From Diorhabda sublineata (taxonomy: Eukaryota; Arthropoda; Insecta; Coleoptera; Chrysomelidae): DNA of 64,000 bases. The notes below the pieces were generated by a model. The model saw only the letters and a list, made by a program, of their open reading frames with translations. It was not told the origin of the DNA and ran no database searches. Shown here piece by piece: positions 49,798 to 62,890 of the stretch; position 1 is the first letter of the stretch, and every line of letters begins with the position of its first letter. The position numbers and the translations under genes were made by a program. The stretch lies in assembly GCF_026230105.1 (NCBI RefSeq), contig NW_026614275.1, positions 101,764 to 165,763 of the forward strand, written 5' to 3'.

Positions 49798-52002
49798 GAA
49801 AATTTTCAAAGTCTATCTTCCTAATTTGAAGTCGAATTTCAACATTTCTTATATATTTGAGTGAGTTTGCATCTAAGTTTGTCAGATATCGTCGATTAAC
49901 ATCCATTCAAGCCCATTGAGGTCGATTTTCACTTTGTGTTGATTGAAAATTTTTAAAGTCTATCTTCCTAATTTGAAGTCGAATTTCAACATTCCGCATA
50001 TATTTGAGTGAGTTTGCATCTAAGTTTGTCAGATATCGTCGATTAATATCCATTCAAGCCCATTGAGGTCGATTTTCACTTTGTGTTGATTGAAAATTTT
50101 CAAAGTCCATCTTCCTAATTTGAAGTCGAATTTCAACCTTTCTTCATATATTTGAGTGAGTTTGCATCTAACTTTGTAAGATATCGTCGATTAACATCCA
50201 TTGAAGTCCATTGAGGTGGATTTTCACTATGTGTTGATTGAAAATTTTCAAAGTCTATCTTCCTAATTTGAAGTCGAATTTCAACATTTCTTATATGTTT
50301 GAGTGAGTTTGCATCTAAGTTTAACAGATATCGTCGATTAACATCCATTCAAGCCCATTGATGTCGATTTTCACTTTGTGTTGATTGAAAATTTTCAAAG
50401 TCTATCTTCCTAATTTGAAGTCGAATTTCAAAATTTCGCATATATTTGAGTGAGTTTGCATCTAAGTTTGTCAGATATCGTCGATTAACATCCATTCAAG
50501 CCCATTGAGGTCGATTTTCACTTTGTGTTGATTGAAAATTTTCAAAGTCTATCTTCCTAATTTGAAGTCGAATTTCAACATTTCTTATATATTTGAGTGA
50601 GTTTGCATCTTACTTGGTCAGATATCGTCGATTAACATCCATTGAAGCCCATTGTGGTCGATTTTCACTTTGTGTTGATTGAAAATTTTCAAAGTCTATC
50701 TTCCTAATTTGAAGTCGGATTTCAACATTCCTTATATATTTGAGTGAGTTTGCATCTTACTTTGCCGGTATCGTCGATTAACATCCATTGAAGCAGATTG
50801 AGGTCGATTGTCACTTTGTGTTGATTGAAAATTTTCAAAGTCTATCTTCCTAATTTGAAGTCGAATTTCAACATTTCTTATATATTTGAGTGAGTTTGCA
50901 TCTAAGTTTGTCAGATATCGTCGATTAACATCCATTCAAGCCCATTGAAGTCGATTTTTACTTTGTGTTGATTGAAAATTTTCAAAGTCTATCTTCCTAA
51001 TTTGAAGTCGGATTTCAACATTTCTTATATATTTGAGTGAGTTTGCATCTAAGTTTGTCAGATATCGTCGATTGACATCCATTCAAGCCCATTGAGGTCG
51101 ATTTTCACTTTGTGTTGATTGAAAATTTTCAAAGTCTATCTTCCTAATCTGAAGTCGAATTTCAACATTTCTTATATATTTGAGTGAGTTTGCATCTAAG
51201 TTTGTCAGATATCGTCGATTAACATCCATTCAAGCCCATTGAGGTCGATTTTCACTTTGTGTTGATTGAAAATTTTCAAAGTCTATCTTCCTAATTTGAA
51301 GTCGAATTTCAACATTTCTCATATATTTGAGTGAGTTTGCATCTAAGTTTGTCAGATATCGTCGATTAACATCCATTCAAGCCCATTGAGGTCGATTTTC
51401 ACTTTGTGTTGATTGAAAATTTTCAAAGTCTATCTTCCTAATTTGAAGTCGGATTTCAACATTTCTTATATATTTTACTGAGTTTGCATCTAAGTTTGTC
51501 AGATATCGTCAAATGACATCCATTCAAGCCCATTGAGGTCGATTTTCACTTTGTGTTGATTGAAAATTTTCAAAGTCTATCTTCCTAATTTGAAGTCGAA
51601 TTTCAACATTTCTCATATATCTGAGTGAGTTTGCATCTTACTTTGTCAGATATCGTCGATTAACATCCATTGAAGCCCATTGTGGTCGATGTTCACTTTG
51701 TGATGATTGAAAATTTTCAAAGTCTATCTTCCTAATTTGAAGTCGAATTTCAACATTTCTCATATATTTGAGTGAGTTTGCATCTAACTTTGTCAGATAT
51801 CGTCGATTATCATCCATTGAAGCCCATTGAGGTCGATTTTCACTTTGTGTTGATTGAAAATTTTCAAAGTCTATCTTCCTAATTTGAAGTCGAATTTCAA
51901 AATTTCTCATATATTTGAGTGAGTTTGCATCTTACTTTGTCAGATATCGTCGATTAACATCCATTGAAGCCCATTGAGGTCGATTTTCACTTTGTGTTGA
52001 TT
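49798..52002. repeat. 4118-bp-offset segment, right copy
   Basis: This is the counterpart of 45680-47884, with the same private variants: CCGG monomer (50681), AATCTGAAG (51121), TATTTTACTGAG plus CGTCAAATGAC (51415), ATATCTGAG (51562) and GATTATCATCC (51709). After 52002 it enters the 148-bp, TTTCTCATATA series also present at 44062 and 48179, whereas the left copy goes into a TTTTAAATCG monomer. Confidence 0.88.
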
Positions 52003-53032
52003 GAAAATTTTCAAAGTCTATCTTCCTAATTTGAAGTCGAATTTCAACCTTTCTTCATATATTTGAGTGAGTTTGCATCTAAGTTTGTCAGATATCGTCG
52101 ATTAACATCCATTCAAGCCCATTGAGGTCGATTTTCACTTTGTGTTGATTGAAAATTTTCAAAGTCTATCTTCCTAATTTGAAGTCGAATTTCAACATTT
52201 CTCATATATTTGAGTGAGTTTGCATCTAAGTTTGTCAGATATCGTCGATTAACATCCATTCAAGCCCATTGAGGTCGATTTTCACTTTGTGTTGATTGAA
52301 AATTTTCAAAGTCTATCTTCCTAATTTGAAGTCGGATTTCAACATTTCTTATATATTTTAGTGAGTTTGCATCTAAGTTTGTCAGATATCGTCGATTGAC
52401 ATCCATTCAAGCCCATTGAGGTCGATTTTCACTTTGTGTTGATTGAAAATTTTCAAAGTCTATCTTCCTAATTTGAAGTCGAATTTCAACATTTCTCATA
52501 TATTTGAGTGAGTTTGCATCTTACTTTGTCAGATATCGTCGATTAACATCCATTGAAGCCCATTGTGGTCGATGTTCACTTTGTGATGATTGAAAATTTT
52601 CAAAGTCTATCTTCCTAATTTGAAGTCGAATTTCAACATTTCTCATATATTTGAGTGAGTTTGCATCTAACTTTGTCAGATATCGTCGATTTACATCCAT
52701 TGAAGTCCATTGAGGTCGATTTTCACTATGTGTTGATTGAAAATTTTCAAAGTCTATCTTCCTAATTTGAAGTCGAATTTCAACATTTCTTATATGTTTG
52801 GGTGAGTTTGCATCTAAGTTTAACAGATATCGTCGATTAACATCCATTCAAGCCCATTGAGGTCGATTTTCACTTTGTGTTGATTGAAAATTTTCAAAGT
52901 CTATCTTCCTAATTTGAAGTCGAATTTCAACATTTCGCATATATTTGAGTGAGTTTGCATCTAAGTTTGTCAGATATCGTCGATTAACATCCATTCAAGC
53001 CCATTGAGGTCGATTTTCACTTTGTGTTGATT
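52003..53032. repeat. Seven-monomer segment shared with 44062-45091
   Basis: The order is a 148-bp monomer, TTTCTCATATA, GTCGGATTT/TATTTTAG, TGTGATG (52445), GATTTACATCC (52592), TATGTTTGGG (52739) and TTTCGCATATA (52886). It is identical in order to 44062-45091 and, for the last four, to 48621-49208. The tail leads by TTTTTAAAG into the next large segment. Confidence 0.82.
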
Positions 53033-56000
53033 GAAAATTTTTAAAGTCTATCTTCCTAATTTGAAGTCGGATTTCAACATTTCTTATATATTTTAGTGAG
53101 TTTGCATCTAAGTTTGTCAGATGTCGTCGATTGACATCCATTCAAGCCCATTGAGGTCGATTTTCACTTTGTGTTGATTGAAAATTTTCAAAGTCTATCT
53201 TCCTTATTTGAAGTCGAATTTCAACATTTCTCATATATTTGAGTGAGTTTGCATCTTACTTTGTTGGATATCGTCGATTAACATCCATTGAAGCCCATTG
53301 AGGTCGATTTTCACTTCATGTTGATTGAAAATTTTCAAAGTCTATCTTCCTAATTTGAAGTCGAATTTCAACATTTCTTATATATTTGAGTGAGTTTGCA
53401 TCTAAGTTTGTCAGATATCGTCGATTAACATCCATTGAAGCCCATTGAGGTCGATTATCACTTTGTGTTGATTGAAAATTTTCAAAGTCTATCTTCCTAA
53501 TTTGAAGTCGAATTTCAACATTTCTTATATATTTAAGTGAGTTTGCATCTAAGTTTGTCAGATATCGTCGATTAACATCCATTCAAGCCCATTGAGGTCG
53601 ATTTTCACTTTGTGTTGATTGAAAATTTTCAAAGTCTATCTTCCTAATTTGAAGTCGAATTTCAACATTTCTTATATATTTGAGTGAGTTTGCATCTAAC
53701 TTTGTCAGATATCGTCGATTAACATCCATTGAAGCCCATTGAGGTCGATTTTCACTTTGTGTTGATTGAAAATTTTCAGAGTCTATCTTCCTAATTTGAA
53801 GTCGAATTTCAACATTTCTTATATATTTGAGTGAGTTTGCATCTTACTTTGTCAGATACCGTCGATTAACATCCATTGAAGCTCATTGAGGTCGATTATC
53901 ACTTTGTGTTGATTGGAAATTTTCAAAGTCTATCTTCCTAATTTGAAGTCGAATTCCAACATTTCTTATATATTTGAGTGAGTTTTCATCTAACTTTGTC
54001 AGATACCGTCGATTAACATCCATTGAAGCTCATTGAGGTCGATTATCACTTTGTGTTGATTGAAAATTTTCAAAGTCTATCTTCCTAATTTGAAGTCGAA
54101 TTTCAACATTTCTTATATATTTGAGTGAGTTTGCATCTAAGTTTGTCAGATATCGTCGATTAACATCCATTCAAGCCCATTGAAGTCGATTTTTACTTTG
54201 TGTTGATTGAAAATTTTCAAAGTCTATCTTCCTAATTTGAAGTCGGATTTCAACATTTCTTATATATTTGAGTGAGTTTGCATCTAAGTTTGTCAGATAT
54301 CGTCGATTGACATCCATTCAAGCCCATTGAGGTCGATTTTCACTTTGTGTTGATTGAAAATTTTCAAAGTCTATCTTCCTAATTTGAAGTCGAATTTCAA
54401 CATTTCTTATATATTTGAGTGAGTTTGCATCTAAGTTTGTCAGATATTGTCGATTGACATCCATTCAAGCCCATTGAGGTCGATTTTCACTTTGTGTTGA
54501 TTGAAAATTTTCAAAGTCTATCTTCCTAATTTGAAGTCGAATTTCAACATTTCTCATATATTTGAGTGAGTTTGCATCTTACTTTGTCAGATATCGTCGA
54601 TTAACATCCATTGAAGCCCATTGTGGTCGATGTTCACTTTGTGATGATTGAAAATTTTCAAAGTCTATCTTCCTAATTTGAAGTCGAATTTCAACATTTC
54701 TCATATATTTGAGTGAGTTTGCATCTAACTTTGTCAGATATCGTCGATTAACATCCATTGAAGCCCATTGAGGTCGATTTTCACTTTGTGTTGATTGAAA
54801 ATTTTCAAAGTCTATCTTCCTAATTTGAAGTCGAATTTCAACATTTCGCATATATTTGAGTGAGTTTGCATCTAAGTTTGTAAGATATCGTCGATTAACA
54901 TCCATTCAAGCCCATTGAGGTTGATTTTCACTTTGTGTTGATTGAAAATTTTCAAAGTCTATCTTCCTAATTTGAAGTCGAATTTCAACATTTCTCATAT
55001 ATTTGAGTGAGTTTGCATCTAACTTTGTCAGATATCGTCGATTAACATCCATTGAAGCCCATTGAGGTCGATTTTCACTTTGTGTTGATTGAAAATTTTC
55101 AAAGTCTATCTTCCTAATTTGAAGTCGAATTTCAAAATTTCTTCATATATTTGAGTGAGTTTGCATCTAACTTTGTCAGATATCGTCGATTAACATCCAT
55201 TGAAGCCCATTGAGGTCGATTTTCACTTTGTGTTGATTGAAAATTTTCAAAGTCTATCTTCCTAATTTGAAGTCGAATTTCAACATTTCGCATATATTTG
55301 AGTGAGTTTGCATCTTACTTTGTCAGATATCGTCGATTAACATCCATTGAAGCCCATTGTGGTCGATGTTCACTTTGTGATGATTGAAAATTTTCAAAGT
55401 CTATCTTCCTAATTTGAAGTCGAATTTCAACATTTCTCATATATTTGAGTGAGTTTGCATCTAACTTTGTCAGATATCGTCGATTAACATCCATTGAAGC
55501 CCATTGAGGTCGATTTTCACTTTGTGTTGATTGAAAATTTTCAAAGTCTATCTTCCTAATTTGAAGTCGAATTTCAACATTTCTCATATATTTGAGTGAG
55601 TTTGCATCTAAGTTTGTAAGATATCGTCGATTAACATCCATTCAAGCCCATTGAGGTTGATTTTCACTTTGTGTTGATTGAAAATTTTCAAAGTCTATCT
55701 TCCTAATTTGAAGTCGAATTTCAACATTTCGCATATATTTGAGTGAGTTTGCATCTAAGTTTGTGAGATATCGTCGATTAACATCCATTCAAGCCCATTG
55801 AGGTCGATTTTCACTTTGTGTTGATTGAAAATTTTTAAAGTCTATCTTCCTAATTTGAAGTCGAATTTCAACATTCCGCATATATTTGAGTGAGTTTGCA
55901 TCTAAGTTTGTGAGATATCGTCGATTAACATCCATTCAAGCCCATTGAGGTCGATTTTCACTTTGTGTTGATTGAAAATTTTCAAAGTCTATCTTCCTAA

Positions 56001-57443
56001 TTTGAAGTCGAATTTCAACATTTCTTATATATTTGAGTGAGTTTGCATCTTACTTGGTCAGATATCGTCGATTAACATCCATTGAAGCCCATTGTGGTCG
56101 ATTTTCACTTTGTGTTGATTGAAAATTTTCAAAGTCTATCTTCCTAATTTGAAGTCGGATTTCAACATTTCTTATATATTTGAGTGAGTTTGCATCTTAC
56201 TTTGTCAGATATCGTCGATTAACATCCATTGAAGCAGATTGAGGTCGATTGTCACTTTGTGTTGATTGAAAATTTTCAAAGTCTATCTTCCTAATTTGAA
56301 GTCGAATTTCAACATTTCTTATATATTTGAGTGAGTTTGCATCTAAGTTTGTCAGATATCGTCGATTGACATCCATTCAAGCCCATTGAGGTCGATTTTC
56401 ACTTTGTGTTGATTGAAAATTTTCAAAGTCTATCTTCCTAATTTGAAGTCGAATTTCAACATTTCTCATATATTTGAGTGAGTTTGCATCTAAGTTTGTC
56501 AGATATCGTCGATTAACATCCATTCAAGCCCATTGAGGTTGATTTTCACTTTGTGTTGATTGAAAATTTTCAAAGTCTATCTTCCTAATTTGAAGTCGAA
56601 TTTCAACATTTCGCATATATTTGAGTGAGTTTGCATCTAAGTTTGTGAGATATCGTCGATTAACATCCATTCAAGCCCATTGAGGTCGATTTTCACTTTG
56701 TGTTGATTGAAAATTTTCAAAGTCTATCTTCCTAATTTGAAGTCCTATTTCAACATTTCGCATATATTTGAGTGAGTTTGCATCTAAGTTTGTGAGATAT
56801 CGTCGATTAACATCCATTCAAGCCCATTGAGGTCGATTTTCACTTTGTGTTGATTGAAAATTTTCAAAGTCTATCTTCCTAATTTGAAGTCGAATTTCAA
56901 CATTTCTTATATATTTGAGTGAGTTTGCATCTAAGTTTGTCAGATATCGTCGATTAACATCCATTGAAGCCCATTGAGGTCGATTTTCACTTTGTGTTGA
57001 TTGAAAATTTTCAAAGTCTATCTTCCTAATTTGAAGTCGGATTTCAACATTTCTTATATGTTTGAGTGAGTTTGCATCTAAGTTTAACAGATATCGTCGA
57101 TTAACATCCATTCAAGCCCATTGAGGTCGATTTTCACTTTGTGTTGATTGAAAATTTTCAAAGTCTATCTTCCTAATTTGAAGTCGAATTTCAACATTTC
57201 GCATATATTTGAGTGAGTTTGCATCTAAGTTTGTGAGATATCGTCGATTAACATCCATTCAAGCCCATTGAGGTCGATTTTCACTTTGTGTTGATTGAAA
57301 ATTTTCAAAGTCTATCTTCCTAATTTGAAGTCGAATTTCAACATTTCTTATATATTTGAGTGAGTTTGCATCTTACTTGGTCAGATATCGTCGATTAACA
57401 TCCATTGAAGCCCATTGTGGTCGATTTTCACTTTGTGTTGATT
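53033..57443. repeat. Large segment (30 monomers), left copy of a 5151-bp pair
   Basis: The segment begins GTCGGATTT/TATTTTAG/GATGTCG (53033), then TTCCTTATTT plus GTTGGATATC plus CTTCATGTTG (53180), ATTTAAGTG (53474), TTTTCAGAG plus GATACCG (53768) and GATTGGAAAT plus GAGTTTTCATC (53915). Later come TGTGATG monomers (54503, 55239), CAAAATTTCTTCATA (55091), AAGTCCTATTT (56709) and a partial cassette (57003). The monomer at 54356, with GATATTGTCG and GATTGACATCC, has no counterpart in the right copy. Confidence 0.9.
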
Positions 57444-58183
57444 GAAAATTTTCAAAGTCTATCTTCCTAATTTGAAGTCGAATTTCAACATTTCTTATAT
57501 ATTTGAGTGAGTTTGCATCTAAGTTTGTCAGATATCGTCGATTGACATCCATTCAAGCCCATTGAGGTCGATTTTCACTTTGTGTTGATTGAAAATTTTC
57601 AAAGTCTATCTTCCTAATTTGAAGTCGAATTTCAACATTTCGCATATATTTTAGTTAGTTTGCATCTAAGTTTGTCAGATGTCGTCGATTGACATCCATT
57701 CAAGCCCATTGAGGTCGATTTTCACTTTGTGTTGATTGAAAATTTTCAAAGTCTATCTTCTTAATTTGAAGTCGAATTCCAACATTTCTTATATATTTGA
57801 GTGAGTTTGCATCTAACTTTGTCAGATATCGTCGATTAACATCCAGTCAAGCCCATTGAGGTCGATTTTCACTTTGTGTTGATTGAAAATAAATTTTCAA
57901 AGTCTATCTTCCTAATTTAAAGTCGAATTTCAACCTTTCTTCATATATTTGAGTGAGTTTGCATCTAACTTTGTCAGATATCGTCGATTAACATCCATTG
58001 AAGTCCATTGAGGTCGATTTTCACTATGTGTTGATTGAAAATTTTCAAAGTCTATCTTCCCAATTTGAAGTCGAATTTCAACATTTCTTATATATTTGAG
58101 TGAGTTTGCATCTAAGTTTGTCAGATGTCGTCGATTGACATCCATTCAAGCCCATTGAGGTCGATTTTCACTTTGTGTTGATT
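57444..58183. repeat. Five linking monomers between the 5151-bp copies
   Basis: The monomers are ATCTAAG with GATTGACATCC (57444), TTTCGCATATATTTTAGTTAG with GATGTCG (57591), CTTCTTAATT plus GAATTCC plus CCAGTCAAG (57738), the 152-bp unit at 57885 and TTCCCAATTT plus GATGTCG (58037). GATGTCG occurs only here and at the left edges of the two flanking copies (53033, 58184), so the linker and the segment edge share ancestry. Confidence 0.8.
57885..58036. repeat. 152-bp monomer with a 4-bp insertion in the palindrome
   Basis: The core reads GAAAATAAATTTTC at 57885-57898 instead of GAAAATTTTC, a direct duplication of AAAT in the centre of the dyad. The monomer is also of the CTTTCTTCATA type (+1), with TTTAAAGTCG, giving 152 bp. 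It is the only insertion inside the palindromic core in the window. Confidence 0.9.
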
Positions 58184-61100
58184 GAAAATTTTCAAAGTCT
58201 ATCTTCCTAATTTGAAGTCGGATTTCAACATTTCTTATATATTTTAGTGAGTTTGCATCTAAGTTTGTCAGATGTCGTCGATTGACATCCATTCAAGCCC
58301 ATTGAGGTCGATTTTCACTTTGTGTTGATTGAAAATTTTCAAAGTCTATCTTCCTTATTTGAAGTCGAATTTCAACATTTCTCATATATTTGAGTGAGTT
58401 TGCATCTTACTTTGTTGGATATCGTCGATTAACATCCATTGAAGCCCATTGAGGTCGATTTTCACTTCATGTTGATTGAAAATTTTCAAAGTCTATCTTC
58501 CTAATTTGAAGTCGAATTTCAACATTTCTTATATATTTGAGTGAGTTTGCATCTAAGTTTGTCAGATATCGTCGATTAACATCCATTGAAGCCCATTGAG
58601 GTCGATTATCACTTTGTGTTGATTGAAAATTTTCAAAGTCTATCTTCCTAATTTGAAGTCGAATTTCAACATTTCTTATATATTTAAGTGAGTTTGCATC
58701 TAAGTTTGTCAGATATCGTCGATTAACATCCATTCAAGCCCATTGAGGTCGATTTTCACTTTGTGTTGATTGAAAATTTTCAAAGTCTATCTTCCTAATT
58801 TGAAGTCGAATTTCAACATTTCTTATATATTTGAGTGAGTTTGCATCTAACTTTGTCAGATATCGTCGATTAACATCCATTGAAGCCCATTGAGGTCGAT
58901 TTTCACTTTGTGTTGATTGAAAATTTTCAGAGTCTATCTTCCTAATTTGAAGTCGAATTTCAACATTTCTTATATATTTGAGTGAGTTTGCATCTTACTT
59001 TGTCAGATACCGTCGATTAACATCCATTGAAGCTCATTGAGGTCGATTATCACTTTGTGTTGATTGGAAATTTTCAAAGTCTATCTTCCTAATTTGAAGT
59101 CGAATTCCAACATTTCTTATATATTTGAGTGAGTTTTCATCTAACTTTGTCAGATACCGTCGATTAACATCCATTGAAGCTCATTGAGGTCGATTATCAC
59201 TTTGTGTTGATTGAAAATTTTCAAAGTCTATCTTCCTAATTTGAAGTCGAATTTCAACATTTCTTATATATTTGAGTGAGTTTGCATCTAAGTTTGTCAG
59301 ATATCGTCGATTAACATCCATTCAAGCCCATTGAAGTCGATTTTTACTTTGTGTTGATTGAAAATTTTCAAAGTCTATCTTCCTAATTTGAAGTCGGATT
59401 TCAACATTTCTTATATATTTGAGTGAGTTTGCATCTAAGTTTGTCAGATATCGTCGATTGACATCCATTCAAGCCCATTGAGGTCGATTTTCACTTTGTG
59501 TTGATTGAAAATTTTCAAAGTCTATCTTCCTAATTTGAAGTCGAATTTCAACATTTCTCATATATTTGAGTGAGTTTGCATCTTACTTTGTCAGATATCG
59601 TCGATTAACATCCATTGAAGCCCATTGTGGTCGATGTTCACTTTGTGATGATTGAAAATTTTCAAAGTCTATCTTCCTAATTTGAAGTCGAATTTCAACA
59701 TTTCTCATATATTTGAGTGAGTTTGCATCTAACTTTGTCAGATATCGTCGATTAACATCCATTGAAGCCCATTGAGGTCGATTTTCACTTTGTGTTGATT
59801 GAAAATTTTCAAAGTCTATCTTCCTAATTTGAAGTCGAATTTCAACATTTCGCATATATTTGAGTGAGTTTGCATCTAAGTTTGTAAGATATCGTCGATT
59901 AACATCCATTCAAGCCCATTGAGGTTGATTTTCACTTTGTGTTGATTGAAAATTTTCAAAGTCTATCTTCCTAATTTGAAGTCGAATTTCAACATTTCTC
60001 ATATATTTGAGTGAGTTTGCATCTAACTTTGTCAGATATCGTCGATTAACATCCATTGAAGCCCATTGAGGTCGATTTTCACTTTGTGTTGATTGAAAAT
60101 TTTCAAAGTCTATCTTCCTAATTTGAAGTCGAATTTCAAAATTTCTTCATATATTTGAGTGAGTTTGCATCTAACTTTGTCAGATATCGTCGATTAACAT
60201 CCATTGAAGCCCATTGAGGTCGATTTTCACTTTGTGTTGATTGAAAATTTTCAAAGTCTATCTTCCTAATTTGAAGTCGAATTTCAACATTTCGCATATA
60301 TTTGAGTGAGTTTGCATCTTACTTTGTCAGATATCGTCGATTAACATCCATTGAAGCCCATTGTGGTCGATGTTCACTTTGTGATGATTGAAAATTTTCA
60401 AAGTCTATCTTCCTAATTTGAAGTCGAATTTCAACATTTCTCATATATTTGAGTGAGTTTGCATCTAACTTTGTCAGATATCGTCGATTAACATCCATTG
60501 AAGCCCATTGAGGTCGATTTTCACTTTGTGTTGATTGAAAATTTTCAAAGTCTATCTTCCTAATTTGAAGTCGAATTTCAAAATTTCTTCATATATTTGA
60601 GTGAGTTTGCATCTAACTTTGTCAGATATCGTCGATTAACATCCATTGAAGTCCATTGAGGTCGATTTTCACTTTGTGTTGATTGAAAATTTTCAAAGTC
60701 TATCTTCCTAATTTGAAGTCGAATTTCAACCTTTCTTCATATATTTGAGTGAGTTTGCATCTAACTTTGTCAGATATCGTCGATTAACATCCATTGAAGT
60801 CCATTGAGGTCGATTTTCACTATGTGTTGATTGAAAATTTTCAAAGTCTATCTTCCTAATTTGAAGTCGAATTTCAACATTTCTTATATATTTGAGTGAG
60901 TTTGCATCTAAGTTTGTCAGATATCGTCGATTGACATCCATTCAAGCCCATTGAGGTCGATTTTCACTTTGTGTTGATTGAAAATTTTCAAAGTCTATCT
61001 TCCTAATTTGAAGTCGAATTTCAACATTTCTCATATATTTGAGTGAGTTTGCATCTAAGTTTGTAAGATATCGTCGATTAACATCCATTCAAGCCCATTG

Positions 61101-62890
61101 AGGTTGATTTTCACTTTGTGTTGATTGAAAATTTTCAAAGTCTATCTTCCTAATTTGAAGTCGAATTTCAACATTTCGCATATATTTGAGTGAGTTTGCA
61201 TCTAAGTTTGTGAGATATCGTCGATTAACATCCATTCAAGCCCATTGAGGTCGATTTTCACTTTGTGTTGATTGAAAATTTTTAAAGTCTATCTTCCTAA
61301 TTTGAAGTCGAATTTCAACATTCCGCATATATTTGAGTGAGTTTGCATCTAAGTTTGTGAGATATCGTCGATTAACATCCATTCAAGCCCATTGAGGTCG
61401 ATTTTAACTTTGTGTTGATTGAAAATTTTCAAAGTCTATCTTCCTAATTTGAAGTCGAATTTCAACATTTCTTATATATTTGAGTGAGTTTGCATCTTAC
61501 TTGGTCAGATATCGTCGATTAACATCCATTGAAGCCCATTGTGGTCGATTTTCACTTTGTGTTGATTGAAAATTTTCAAAGTCTATCTTCCTAATTTGAA
61601 GTCGGATTTCAACATTTCTTATATATTTGAGTGAGTTTGCATCTTACTTTGTCAGATATCGTCGATTAACATCCATTGAAGCAGATTGAGGTCGATTGTC
61701 ACTTTGTGTTGATTGAAAATTTTCAAAGTCTATCTTCCTAATTTGAAGTCGAATTTCAACATTTCTTATATATTTGAGTGAGTTTGCATCTAAGTTTGTC
61801 AGATATCGTCGATTGACATCCATTCAAGCCCATTGAGGTCGATTTTCACTTTGTGTTGATTGAAAATTTTCAAAGTCTATCTTCCTAATTTGAAGTCGAA
61901 TTTCAACATTTCTCATATATTTGAGTGAGTTTGCATCTAAGTTTGTCAGATATCGTCGATTAACATCCATTCAAGCCCATTGAGGTTGATTTTCACTTTG
62001 TGTTGATTGAAAATTTTCAAAGTCTATCTTCCTAATTTGAAGTCGAATTTCAACATTTCGCATATATTTGAGTGAGTTTGCATCTAAGTTTGTGAGATAT
62101 CGTCGATTAACATCCATTCAAGCCCATTGAGGTCGATTTTCACTTTGTGTTGATTGAAAATTTTCAAAGTCTATCTTCCTAATTTGAAGTCCTATTTCAA
62201 CATTTCGCATATATTTGAGTGAGTTTGCATCTAAGTTTGTGAGATATCGTCGATTAACATCCATTCAAGCCCATTGAGGTCGATTTTCACTTTGTGTTGA
62301 TTGAAAATTTTCAAAGTCTATCTTCCTAATTTGAAGTCGAATTTCAACATTTCTTATATATTTGAGTGAGTTTGCATCTAAGTTTGTCAGATATCGTCGA
62401 TTAACATCCATTGAAGCCCATTGAGGTCGATTTTCACTTTGTGTTGATTGAAAATTTTCAAAGTCTATCTTCCTAATTTGAAGTCGGATTTCAACATTTC
62501 TTATATGTTTGAGTGAGTTTGCATCTAAGTTTAACAGATATCGTCGATTAACATCCATTCAAGCCCATTGAGGTCGATTTTCACTTTGTGTTGATTGAAA
62601 ATTTTCAAAGTCTATCTTCCTAATTTGAAGTCGAATTTCAACATTTCGCATATATTTGAGTGAGTTTGCATCTAAGTTTGTGAGATATCGTCGATTAACA
62701 TCCATTCAAGCCCATTGAGGTCGATTTTCACTTTGTGTTGATTGAAAATTTTCAAAGTCTATCTTCCTAATTTGAAGTCGAATTTCAACATTTCTTATAT
62801 ATTTGAGTGAGTTTGCATCTTACTTGGTCAGATATCGTCGATTAACATCCATTGAAGCCCATTGTGGTCGATTTTCACTTTGTGTTGATT
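58184..62890. repeat. Large segment (32 monomers), right copy of the 5151-bp pair
   Basis: Monomers 58184-59506 match 53033-54355 at 5151 bp. From 59507 to 60536 the offset is 5004 bp, because one monomer is missing. Then three monomers (60537 CAAAATTTCTTCATA, 60685 CTTTCTTCATA with TATGTG, 60833 GATTGACATCC) are extra, and 60980-62890 match 55533-57443 at 5447 bp. Shared rare variants include TTCCTTATTT (58331), GATTGGAAAT (59066) and AAGTCCTATTT (62156). Private to this copy is GATTTTAACTTTG at about 61401-61415. Confidence 0.9.
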
